Assembly (NCBI GenBank): GCA_013339895.1
Contig: JABACO010000022.1
Location: 5,270,610-5,334,609 of the forward strand
Source: Ephydatia muelleri
Taxonomy: Eukaryota; Porifera; Demospongiae; Spongillida; Spongillidae
DNA: 64,000 nt
Direction of reading: 5' to 3'
Both the position numbers and the translations under genes were made by a program. Positions 1-12,535 of this stretch are shown here, piece by piece. Each line of letters begins with the position of its first letter. The first letter of the stretch is position 1. The notes beneath the pieces were generated by a model, which saw only the letters and a program-made list of their open reading frames with translations, was not told the origin of the DNA and searched no databases.

Positions 1-1295
1 CTGTGAGTCATACAAGTAGACAGCTTTGATCTCATTACAACATCCCACACAAAACACCCTGATCAGGTTAAAAGGCCTACCCATGTAAGAACTTGACGCA
101 ATATGATGTGATTGATGTGTCTGATTTGCCACATATAGCAAAGAATGTGCAAAACACATTACGATTCCAACTAGCATCGGATAGCGAGATTAAGACACAG
201 TACAAACGGTTTGACGTGGGCAAGAAAATCAGATACCATGATCACAGATCACCATCCAAAATGGGCCAGAAAGCTGTTGCTAGGGAAAGCAAGGTGGTTT
301 AGAATAGCCACTCCTTGCTTCCAGTTTTAAAAAGTGATAGATTTGATCTCCATTCTGTGAGCAGATCAAAACACACGCGAGGCGAGGTGTTGCCATGGTT
401 TCATGTGACATTATACACACATTCAGCCTCTCACCACCTTCTCTCACTGCAGCCATTTAAACCCAGCACCAAAATAAATACAAAGATGTACATATCACAG
501 TATGCACACAATGAGTCCGTAGTGCCACAAGCACACCTCCATCATGCCTCCACACCTCCATCATGCCTCCACACCATCATCATGCCTCCACACCTCCATC
601 ATGCCTCCACACCTCCATCATGCCTCCACACCTCCATCATGCCTCCACACCTCCATCATGCCTCCACACCTCCATCATGCCTCCACACCTCCATCATGCC
701 TCCACACCATCATCATGCCTCCACACCTCCATCATGCCTCCACACCTCCATCATGCCTCCACACCTCCATCATGCCTCCACACCTCCATCATGCCTCCAC
801 ACCTCCATCATGCCTCCACACCTCCATCATGCCTCCACACCTCCATCATGCCTCCACACCATCATCATGCCTCCACACCTCCATCATGCCTCCACACCTC
901 CATCATGCCTCCACACCTCCACCATGCCTCCACACCATCATCATGCCTCCACACCTCCACCATGCCCTCCACACCATCATCATGCCTCCACACCTCCATC
1001 ATGCCTCCACACCATCACCATGCCTCCACACCATCATCATGCCTCCACACTCACAACAGCACCATAAACACCATTGAAACGAATCTCATGCAGCCACTTG
1101 CAGAGGGACCAGAACAGCTCACTGTACATCTCCTAGCCTGCACCCAGGATCACAATGAACTCCCTCCTTCCTCCCCTCTCCCCTCCTCTCCTTCCTCCCC
1201 TCTCTTTCCTCCCCTTTCCCTCCTCTCCTCTCTTTCCTCTCCTCTCCCTCTTCCCCTATTCCAGTCCCACCACCATCATACAGCTAGACTCTCAC
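1..1295. other. eIF5B intron at the left edge, with a 19-bp minisatellite
   Basis: I find no eIF5B G-domain exon on the minus strand here. Positions 533-1050 are about 27 copies of a 19-bp repeat (CACCTCCATCATGCCTCCA) with CCATCATCATG variants. Because 19 is not a multiple of 3 and the unit lacks stops, all three plus frames stay open; those His/Pro-rich ORFs are not genes. The short ORF at 93-302 matches nothing I know. Confidence 0.7.
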
Positions 1296-1589
1296 TTGAA
1301 TTCTTCTTGCAGCTTTATTGTACGTTCTCTGCTGCTCACTCAATCCCTCCTCTTCCTCCTCCTCCTCACTCTCCTCACTGGAGCTTTCACTATCGGTTTC
1401 AGTTGACTTGGATTGCTGAGCTGCAAGAGGCGTGTTTGCGTCCAGTTGCTGCCTCTGGGCAGGGCTAGGCTCCACCCCTTCCTGCTCCTTAGCCGGGCTG
1501 GAGTCCATCTTGACACCCTCTCCCTCTGTCACAACGGGCGACGCCTTCTCCTCCCCCTCACTGGTTATCTCCTCCCAGTTGTCCACTAC
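1296..1589 (-). CDS. EIF5B: eIF5B acidic exon before the G domain
   Basis: This 294-bp phase 0-0 exon encodes VVDNWEEITSEGEEKA, a Pro/Gln/Ala-rich stretch, and an acidic run ending SEQQRTYNKAARRIQ. It matches the DDWEAMASDEE ... TKEERAYDKAKRRIEKRR region of other eIF5Bs. The donor is GTGAGA. The next exon, which should begin near KRR and reach the G1 motif, is not found in 1-1295. Confidence 0.88.
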
Positions 1590-2909
1590 CTGCAGTCCAT
1601 GGAGGAGGAGGGGCACGGTCACATGACTGATCACATGACACTTCACAGTGGGTCAGATGTGTGTGTGTGAAGGGACAGCAGTCCCCACCCCTTTCTGCAT
1701 ATGTAATAAAGTGATACAGACCATGTGTGATGACGTATTTACATGTACAGTATGTACCACTGCCATCATGGGATGGTGCGATGGTGTGTACCTGCCATCA
1801 TGGGATGGTGTCATGGTGGTGCACAGGATGGTGTGATGGTGTGTATACAGATACATGTATGTAATGGTGGAGAGTACCTTAGTGTCCTCTTCATTACTTG
1901 AGAGTTCATTCTGAACAAGAACAATATCGGGGAGGGAAGGAGAGAGGGAGGAAGGGGGGAAGGAGAGAGAGAGGGAAGGAGAGAGAGAGGGAAAAGAGAT
2001 AGAGGGAAGGAGATGAGGGAGGGAGGGTAGGAGCCGGAGCGAGGGGAGGAGGGGAGGAGAGGGAGGGAGGAGAGAGAGGGGGGGGAAGTGAGAGGGGGAG
2101 GAGGTGAAGGAAGGGAGCGGAGGGGAGGGAGAGGGGAGGATTGTGGAGGAGGGAAGGCGGAGGAGAGGGGAAGAGGGAAGGGAGAGAGGAGAGGGAGGGG
2201 AGGGGGGAGGGAAGAGGAGAGAGGGAGGGAAGAAGAGAGGAGGGAAGAAGAGAGGGAGGAGGAGGGAAGGAGAGATGGGAGGGAGGAGGGAAGGAGAGTG
2301 AGGGAGAAGGGAAGGAAAAAAAAAGAAAGGGAGGAGGGAGGGAGGGAAAGAGAATACGTTGCTACATGTAATATAGTCCAATGAAGGAAAACTTACCTCT
2401 GAGTCACTGGCCATATCTTCAGTAAGGTTGGGTTCTTGATAATTTGCAGCAATCACACCAACCATGACAAAAAAAAAACACAAAATAAAGAACATTGAAT
2501 ACAGCTACCTTTGCACACTGCCACAATGCCATCACTAGTCTCCAAGACTACCCACAAACCTACGTATACTTACTGTGCCATCCAGTGCACTTGAATGGTT
2601 TGCCACGGCCTTGATATTAGTGGACCACACTTATGCTATAGTTATCAATCACATTTCCATTTCTGAATCATTAGGTCCAAACACTAATCCGTTAAACAGA
2701 CATATTGGCACATAGGGAGTACACTTGTACCTCTAAACGTGGACATTTTTGGGACCTGTCCTGATAATCAAGGTGTCCTTTTTGAACTCCTAATTAAGTT
2801 GTTTGGGATCTAGAGAGGTGTCCTTATTTCAGGGAGCCCACATTAGGGGTTCCACTGTATTGGATAGCATACATATGCAGTGTGGCCAAGTATGCATTAA
2901 GCAGGGTAC

Positions 2910-2965
<56 letters not shown>

Positions 2966-4931
2966 ACGGGGAAATTGCTCAAAAAATGAAGCACAAGTGA
3001 TCAATTATTGCTAAAATCTCGACTTGCATGCAAATCAGGGTAGGAAAAAACCCTGCTAATTTAGAATGATGATAGCAGGTGAAATCAGACATGCAGTTAC
3101 TAACACGCACTGTACTAACTTGAAAATGACATAATTAATATTTTTTATTATGCTAGCTGATAGAACTTGAAATATGTGGTCACTTATTCTTGATTGAGAA
3201 GTAGAATAAGTGTAACAATTCCAAAACATGGGTGATTTAAGCTATCAGTGTTCGCTACATGTATGTGCCTATTTAACCAAACTACAGTAGCTAAACAACA
3301 ATCAATATAGTGCTGTCCTCTGTAGTGATGTGATAGACAACTCTTAACTTCAGTCAGTTAAGTCAATTAACAAAGTTATTAAGTTAACTTGCACTTACAT
3401 AGCCAGCTTGCAGTTAAGTGAGTACTTAATACAATGAGTTTACCTTAATTTATTTTCTAATTGGATATTATGAATTAGTTAAGGATTTCCAACATACAAT
3501 GGTGGTACATAGACATGTTAATTATGATCACAGTGGTGTTTTGATGTGTATAAACTCTTCGTCATCCTTCTTACACTCCAATGGTTGCAGAGATTAGAAT
3601 CGAAAAGCACCAGCTTGAGTGTGAAGTGATGTTAACCTCCGCGTTGTTACGTTGCCGTACATGTTAATTTGTTACCGTGTACGGCAACAAAAATGATGGT
3701 CTTTCCGAAGTTATTTATGTTCCTAAAATTAGTTTAGTGCTAAATTTTATTGATCTCTGAATCTGACACAAAAGCGCAAAGTAATCTTGCATTGTTTGTG
3801 AACAATGAAGGTTCAATGGTCATGACACATTACTGTTTCCTATCATGTATTTCAGGTTCGTAGCTCATGTACGATGTAGCAAAGTGAACAAGAGGGCGCA
3901 ACGACTCAATGGCAACAATGTACTAGTACACGAATCAACAACAAGTACCATCAGTAACAGCTATGGAGTTTAATATGTTAGCCTTTGTGTACTTGTAAAA
4001 AGAGCTGAGTATCATCATCACAGTGATTGTTTATGGCTCCTATCAGCCAGTATCAGGTCCAGGGACAGTAGTTCCCATTTTCGAGGAATAGACACAATTT
4101 GTGATCGCACATACCCGGACCGTACTCGTACAATGGTGGACAATGGCGCAAGAGTGTTCATGCTGGCTGAGAAGGTGCTAAGTGCGCAACAAGGCAAGGC
4201 AAGGCACTTTTAGGTAAGTCCTCAAAAAAGACTATGCTGAAAGGAAAAGTGACCTCCAAAGTTCCAAACAAGTGGTCCAATTTCACTTGCTCAAGCAACC
4301 GATCCATGTTGTATGTTCTTAGCTAAGATAAAAACCTAGTAACTGTAAAGGGTAAGCGAAAGTCAGAATTGAGATTGAATGTGACTTCTGGCTCATCCCA
4401 ATGAGTGCAGCGATGGTGATATATATATGTGTGGCGGATGAGAACGAGAACAGTTCAAATAAGGTTGTTGGACATCAATAATGATGAAGAAGAGGAGGGG
4501 AGTATGGAGGAGGGGAGTATGGAGGGGAGTACGGAGGAGGGGAGTATGGAGGAGGGGAGTATGGAGGAGGGGAGTATGGAGGAGGGAAGTATGGAGGAGG
4601 GGAGTATGGAGGAGGGGAGTATGGAGGAGGGAGTATGGAGGAGGGGAGTATGGAGGAGGGGAGTACGGAGGAGGGGAGTATGGAGGAGGGGAGTACGGAG
4701 GAGGGGAGTACGGAGGAGGGGAGTATGGAGGAGGAGTATGGAGGAGGGGAGTATGGAGGAGGGGAGTATGGAGGAGGGGGAGTAGAGGAGGGGGGAGGTA
4801 TGGAGGAGGGCGGTAGGATGATGACTCCAAGAATGAAGGGAAGTTGAGAGTGAAAATAATCATTCAGAAAACGAAGACATTGAGAGATAAGAGTAATGAC
4901 ACTACAATGAATGAATGATATAAATGATTAT

Positions 4932-4979
<48 letters not shown>

Positions 4980-5136
4980 CGGTGGTGGTGATGATGATGT
5001 GGATGGTGATGATGATGATGATGGTGGTGGTGATTGAGATGATGATGATGATGATGTGATGATGATGATGTATGATGATTGATGGTGATGATGACGATGA
5101 CGATGATGATGATGATGATGATGATGATGGTGGTGG

Positions 5137-5188
<52 letters not shown>

Positions 5189-6880
5189 AATAATGGTGAT
5201 GTAGATGGCATAAATGAGGGAAAGGTACATAGAAACCAGCAACAGAAACTAACTAAAGGTAAGAGGAACATGTAGCAAAAGCAGCACACAGGCATAACTG
5301 TTGGTGATATACAATGGAAACACCACCTACATCCTATGGACATTAGGGTTACAGATGGTTGGAAGGAGAAACCTAAAATCACCTGGGATGACAATTTGAG
5401 CATGTACTTTTTGCTATTTTTCCTAAAACCACAGAATATTTCTGAAATAATTGAGTTCACAAACCAGAGACTTGAGAAAACAAGGCAAAGAAAACCGGCA
5501 GGCAAATACGAATTCTTCACGATTTGTTGGCTTTCTCTTGAAGAAAACACACTACCCCAACTTGTCAAGGCAGGAGTGCTGGCAATACCCCAACTTGTCA
5601 AGGCAGGAGTGCTGCCAGCTTGTCAAGGCAGGAGGAGTGCTGGCAAAATGGCTCTGTCCGGGCCTTCACATACCCTGGAAAGGACATGCGGCTAGATCGA
5701 TTCAATCGAATCTTTTCAGCAATGGCTTTTTGCCAATTGATGAGGACCCAGAGTGTCCCATACACCAGATCAGTTGTTGCCAAGGGAAAGCAGAAATGTG
5801 TACACAGTTTTGCAAGAGTACAGTTACTTGTCTTCAATGAGGTTCGATCGGCTGCAATCAAACCTGGGTCAGGTCTTTGTAGTCTGCAAACCTGAATCTA
5901 TTTGGTGTTGAGATCAAAGCAATCTGCTGCTGTGAAACTAATGTTATGATGAGGATTGAGCCTGTTGATTCAAAATTTGCACCCAGGAAAAAGTTTGCTA
6001 TTGGAAACAAAGCAGGTAGAGCTGCGACACAACAGCTCACAGAACCATGGGAAGGAACAGATGCTTTTGCATCTGAAATAGTGTTATTGACAGCTTCCAT
6101 GTGGATTTCCATTAATATATGTTGTACTGGTATTTTTAGCAATAGTGACCTACAGAATGTGGCAACTGTGTGATGTACATGTACATGTACATGTGTAGGA
6201 CTATGTAGAATAGACACACGAGGACAAACTGAATGTCTGCTGAATTTTTTAAATTGGCTTTGTGAATTAACTAACTCTAAGCATAATTGTTGACTCATAC
6301 AGAGAACATGCAAGTAGATTGACATATCAATAACACAATATTTTGAAATTGTTACATACTTCCTGTTGGTCCAAACCAAACAAACAAAGACAACAAGAAT
6401 ACAAAGCCTACAAAAATATGAATAAGTTATCAGCAGGCTGTTGTTTGGTCAATATAATTTTTAGGAGCGAGAAGTCACTTTAGAAGTGACCTTAATCACA
6501 GTACGTATGATTGAATACTACAATTACAATGAGGTTGAGAAATGACATGCACAGGTGTTATAACTAGACAGCCAGGTATCATGAACTGAGGGTGGAAAAA
6601 TGAGTTGTCCACACCTTGCAAGGAGTGTTATGGAGTGTGGGAATGAACGAGTAGGGAAGAGGTTTGGGTCATCTCCACACATACAGTACACAGATCCCAT
6701 TCCCATGGTCCCCCCTCCCCTCCTCCCCTCAGCTCCGCTGTTAATATGGGCATTTGATGGCTCACCAGATGGAATAGATTGCTTGTCCTCTTTGCCACCA
6801 TCTGTAACTATGGATCCAAAACACAAGCATACAGTGTACACATGAATATACACATGCAGCTTAGCAGGCAATAGGACACA

Positions 6881-6967
<87 letters not shown>

Positions 6968-8774
6968 GCACACCACCTGCACACACCACATTCACACATG
7001 CAAACACACACCACCTGCACATAGGCAGGAGATCAAGCACAGATTGGTTAATCGTTCATTTGCACATCCAGTGTGTGGTAACTACGGCAGGGGAAGGCCA
7101 CTCCCACCACCACCCCACCTTTCATATTGAGCTTCTCCCATCTTCATGATAACATACATGCATGTACACTACTTAAACTATGCCATAGACACAAACCATA
7201 GAGTGAATCCCCTTCCATACCTTCCTAACCCTCCCTTCACACCCCAGCCCTCACTCCTCCAGAGCCCTCTCCTCCATAGCCCTCTCCTCCACACCTTCAG
7301 CTTCCTGAGCCAAATCTACTACTGCTACACATCTTACATCATCCTCATTACCAGCACATCTTACACCATCCCCATCACCAGCACATCTTACACCATCCCC
7401 ATCACCAGCACATCTTACACCATCCCCATCACCAGCACATCTTACACCATCCCATCACCAGCACATCTTACACCATCCCATCACCAGCACATCTTACACC
7501 ATCCCCATCACCAGCACATCTTACACCACCCCATCACCAGCACATCTTACACCATCCCATCACCAGCACATCTTACACCATCCCATCACCAGCACATCTT
7601 ACACCATCCCATCACCAGCACATCTTACACCATCCCATCACCAGCACATCTTACACCACCCCATCACCAGCACATCTTACACCATCCCATCACCAGCACA
7701 TCTTACACCATCCCCATCACCAGCACATCTTACACCACCCCATCACCAGCACATCTTACACCATCCCCACCACCAGCACATCTTACACCATCCCATCACC
7801 AGCACATCTTACACCACCCCCATCACCAGCACATCTTACACCACCCCCATCACCAGCACATCTTACACCATCCCATCACCAGCACATCTTACACCATCCC
7901 CATCACTAGCACACTTACACCATCACCAGCACATCTTACACCATCCCCATCACCAGCACATCTTACACCATCCCCATCACTAGCACATCTTACACCATCC
8001 CCATCACCAGCACATCTTACACCACCCCCATCACCAGCACATTTTACACCATCCCCATCACCAGCAGGGAGGTTACCCGACCTTGCACATCAGTCACTGG
8101 TTCTTGAGTGGGAGGAGCCTCTGATTGGCTGTCCTGCTGGTTACCCTTCTTCTTGGACCTCACTCGAGAACCATACTTCACCTTCTTCTTGTCTTCAGCC
8201 TCGTCATGGTGCTCTTTAGATAGAGCCGGGATGGTAACACCTGCAAAGCAATCTCATATAAGAACCAGCTGGACAATAACTCTTAATATTTTGATCACCA
8301 CACACACAGGTGCAGACACAATAAGAGATCACTCAGCTAATGTCGTCTTCTAAATGTACATGTGTATATACCCCAAACACTACAACACATAAATGTATGT
8401 ACAGATACACATCACAGGGCACACCGATGTACACACAAAGCCTCACACATATACATGTACTCTACACATATACATGCACACACAAACCCTCGCCTACACA
8501 TACTGTACATGCACACACACAAGCGCATGCGTTACTCAAAATGTCTACCTAGTGCTTTCATTGCTTCCAGCTGGATAAGCTGCTTGGCACGCTTTTCTCG
8601 TTCTGCCTTGGTCACAGGCTTTCCCTCTCGTTTTAGTCTCTCCTTCTTCTCCTTCTCTTTCTGCTTCTTTCGTTCCTTGCGCTCTTTCTCAAGTTGAATC
8701 TTCACAGTACACAGATAATCACAATGACACATATATGCTGCACATGCACTATTACCACACACAGTGAGGACCAT

Positions 8775-8818
<44 letters not shown>

Positions 8819-8826
8819 GAGGACCA

Positions 8827-8881
<55 letters not shown>

Positions 8882-9027
8882 GAGGACCATCACACACACA
8901 CACACAGGACCATCACACACACACACACACACACACGCACACACACAGGACCATCACACACAGGACTATATCACACACACAGGACTATATCACACACACA
9001 GGACTATATCACACACACAGGACTATA

Positions 9028-9124
<97 letters not shown>

Positions 9125-12100
9125 ACCATCAAACACAAACAGGACCATCACACACATTCAGGACCATCACACACACAGGGACCATCACACACACAGGAAC
9201 CATCACATCACTTACTTTTTCTAATCTCAATCGCTCTGCTTCCTCCTCTCTACGTATCTTCTCCAACTCCTCCTCTTCCCTTTTCTTCTGCTCCAAACGC
9301 ATTGCCTCCAGTTGTTCCTTCATCCTAAGAATGGCTGTCTTAGCAGGCTTCTTGGCCGTCTTGGCATCTTCAGCCCCCTTCTCCTTCTTCTTCTTCTTTT
9401 TCTTCTTCTTCTTGTCGTCCTTATCTTCCCCCTCCTCCTCCCCATCCTCGTCCCCAGGCTCTTCCCCCTTGTTCTCTGCACCTGTCTCTGCAGTGGGTGG
9501 GGCCACTTCAGCCTGAACTTGGGTGGGTGTAACCGTGGGCGGAGCTTGGACCAGAGCAGCAACATCCACCTTTGGAGTGGGCGGGGTCAACTCCTCTTCC
9601 AGCAATGCCTGCTTGGCCTTCTCCCTCTGCCTCTCCTTCTTTGCTGCCTTCGATGATGGTACGGAGGACGGAGCAACACCATCTTTTGCTGATGGCGCTA
9701 GTGTGGCGGGCTCTTTGGGAGCAGAGCCACTCGACGCAGTGTTGGGCTCCGATTCTGTTGGTTTGGTGGTGTCCGCGACAGCAGATGTGGGCGTGGCGGT
9801 GGTCCTGGGGAGAAGACAACCATCTTAAATAACTTGCATGTGCTTGGGACACAATGCGCTACATTCCCATGTGTTAGGATGGACGAGGAAGAGGAGAGGG
9901 TTGATGGTAAGGGCAGAGAGAGGTAAGAGTTGAAGGGACGAATAGGTTAAAGGGTGAGTGGAAGGGTTAAATGACGGGAGAAGGTTAAAGAGGAGGAGTT
10001 AAAGGGTGGGGGAGTGTTAAAAGAGAGACTTGAGGGTTAAAAAAAAAAGGTTAAAGGAGGGAGGTGAGGGTTAACCGATTATACGCGGAATTGTTATAGT
10101 AATGATGTTTATCATTTTCATACATGGTATCAGAGTCGGTCCATACTGTACCACATGGTGTGGACTGAATATTTGGGAGAGAATTTAGCCTAAATATTTG
10201 TGATCTTGTGAGGTTTTGTTTTGCAGCAGTTGTGATCGACGTGAACGCTTTTGAACCAGAGACGATCATTAGTATTGTATGTAGTTATGTAGGTAGCTGC
10301 ATGGTAGAGCGTATATGTGTAGCTGTACGCTGAGTGGACTTTGTGTTGTGTGTGGGTGCATACATGGTTGTACGCTGAGTATACTTAGGGATGCGTTGGT
10401 AGCAAACGCTGAATGTACGTATATAGTAATGTGTTGATAGCCGTGTATGTATGCAATATCAGACCTTATCACGCGCTGCATCCCTCCCCCTACATGAAGA
10501 CTGTAAGATATAGCTATTTAACTTTTGCAAAGAACCTGTTGGTAACAATCACACATTTACGGCCGTCTATACGTAATAACCACTGGCAATGTCGTGGAGT
10601 ACATGCTGTACGGCCAGAGCTGCGCGGACGCAAATGTGCGTCTTCCGCGTATAATCGGTTAAAGGTGAATGGCAATGGCTAAAGGAGGAGGTGAATGCAC
10701 ATCCCAAATTCCCCCATGAGGGACACATCATTACGTAGCACCTTTGCTTTCCTTCCTGCTCTTGAGGCTGGCTTTGAGCTTTGTCTGCGATCTGCAAGCC
10801 TTCAATCTCATCAGCGATGTCATCCACCCTACAATGTGCGGTAGGAGAACGACTTCACATGCAGCACAGAGCACCACAGGAGGAGCATGGGGATGTTAAC
10901 CAGTCGTGGAAACAGCTGGTTAGGTGTGCTGTAAGGTGGTCACCTAACAGATCATCTTTAGAGTTCACTATTCCCTTCCCCAGACATAACAACCTGCAGA
11001 CACGAATAACTGCATAGGTTTTAACAGGTGTGACTGATAATTTCATTCACCTGACATGTATGAATTGTTTGCTCTTATCAATGATAACCCAGAAGCGGTT
11101 TCTTCATTGCAAGCTTCAGGTACCCTAAGAGTTTGGGAACCTCCCCCTTCTTGGTGAGTAGGGTATTTCTCTTAAAACACACATGTTCACAGAGATGCAT
11201 GTGCTTGTGTGCGTCAAACAACGCAAACAAAAGAATTTCAAATGGCTCATCCCATAGTTTCATTTGACGCAGTAAAAGGAATTGCAGGCTACAAAGAGTG
11301 CAAGCCTTCGCAACCAGCAGTCCTGGCACTTGCAAACTTGCTACTGCATTTCCAACAATATGTTTCAACAGTTATCAGTTTTGTTTTCATGCTAAACACA
11401 GCAGGAAAAGTATGGTTATAACCAGTTATGGCAACTGAACAACTTAGCGATAACTTAGTTATAGCTGGGTTATAGCAGTTGGGATAAGCACACAAATAGT
11501 GATACAATAGTTGTACATGGACCATATCAGATTGTGGTAGTTATAGCAGAGTTATACCAAATTCTGTGGAAACTAATGTGCACTTATCCCAATTGTCATA
11601 ACATACAACCGTGTCTGTCTCGCAGTGAAAATGCATGTCACTACTTTACACTGCTCCTCAAAAATACGCTGTTGGCAAAACTTGGAACACTTTAGTGAGG
11701 AAAGCATTCAGTACTGTATGGCCAATGCATGTGGAAACTGAAGTACATTCTAAGTGTTTACACAGCTCAGGGACATCTCTAGTGCTTTCAACACTGTAAT
11801 CTAATTAGAGGTAAAAGGTGAACAGCGACATCTTGAGATGAATACGCTTATTTCTCACATGTGATAACAGATTTTCAGTATGTGTGAGCCGCTACTCTAC
11901 TAGAAAAACAGTTGGCTGGATTTCACAACGACATTGTCTAGTACAGCTGTACACATACACGTTATCAAACCTGGTCTATCAAAGTAGTGTAAAATAGAGC
12001 CACCACGATCGCAGAATAAGCATGTCCTTTCTTGAATGAAGCATCTCTTCATGGCAAATGATTGGCCAAAATATTGCCCCCCCCCCCCCCCCCCCCCCAC

Positions 12101-12442
12101 ACACCCCTCCCCCATTCCTAAACCTGTATAAGATTGCACAGCACAGACAAGAACCCTGCCACAGTATCGATCATAACATAGCTATGTACTAGCATGCCAC
12201 ACTCTCTCTCATACGCACAAATAAACAACCCTAAAAATGTATTCCTCCGATGGAAAACAGGGCTTTTTAAAACATGGAATAACACACTCATCTTAGGCCC
12301 AAGATGCAAAGATAACAGAATATAGAAGCCACACGTATAACAGCAGTGCATGGTTGGGTATTAAATGAGCGCTTCAAAATATTCAAATCCTTGGACACCA
12401 AAAATTCAGGAGAATATAAACTATTTATTTAAAGTGCAAAAT

Positions 12443-12535
<93 letters not shown>

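Noticed and set aside
93..302. 69-codon plus-strand ORF at the left edge
   Set aside because: No recognisable motif, antisense to eIF5B, and no splice context.
533..1077. Three long overlapping His/Pro-rich ORFs on the plus strand
   Set aside because: They come from a 19-bp tandem repeat without stops, so every frame stays open. No splice or start context, and they lie antisense in an eIF5B intron.
9885..10070. GGTTAAA repeats as an interstitial telomere
   Set aside because: Spacing is irregular, the unit varies, and it is neither TTAGGG nor tandem.
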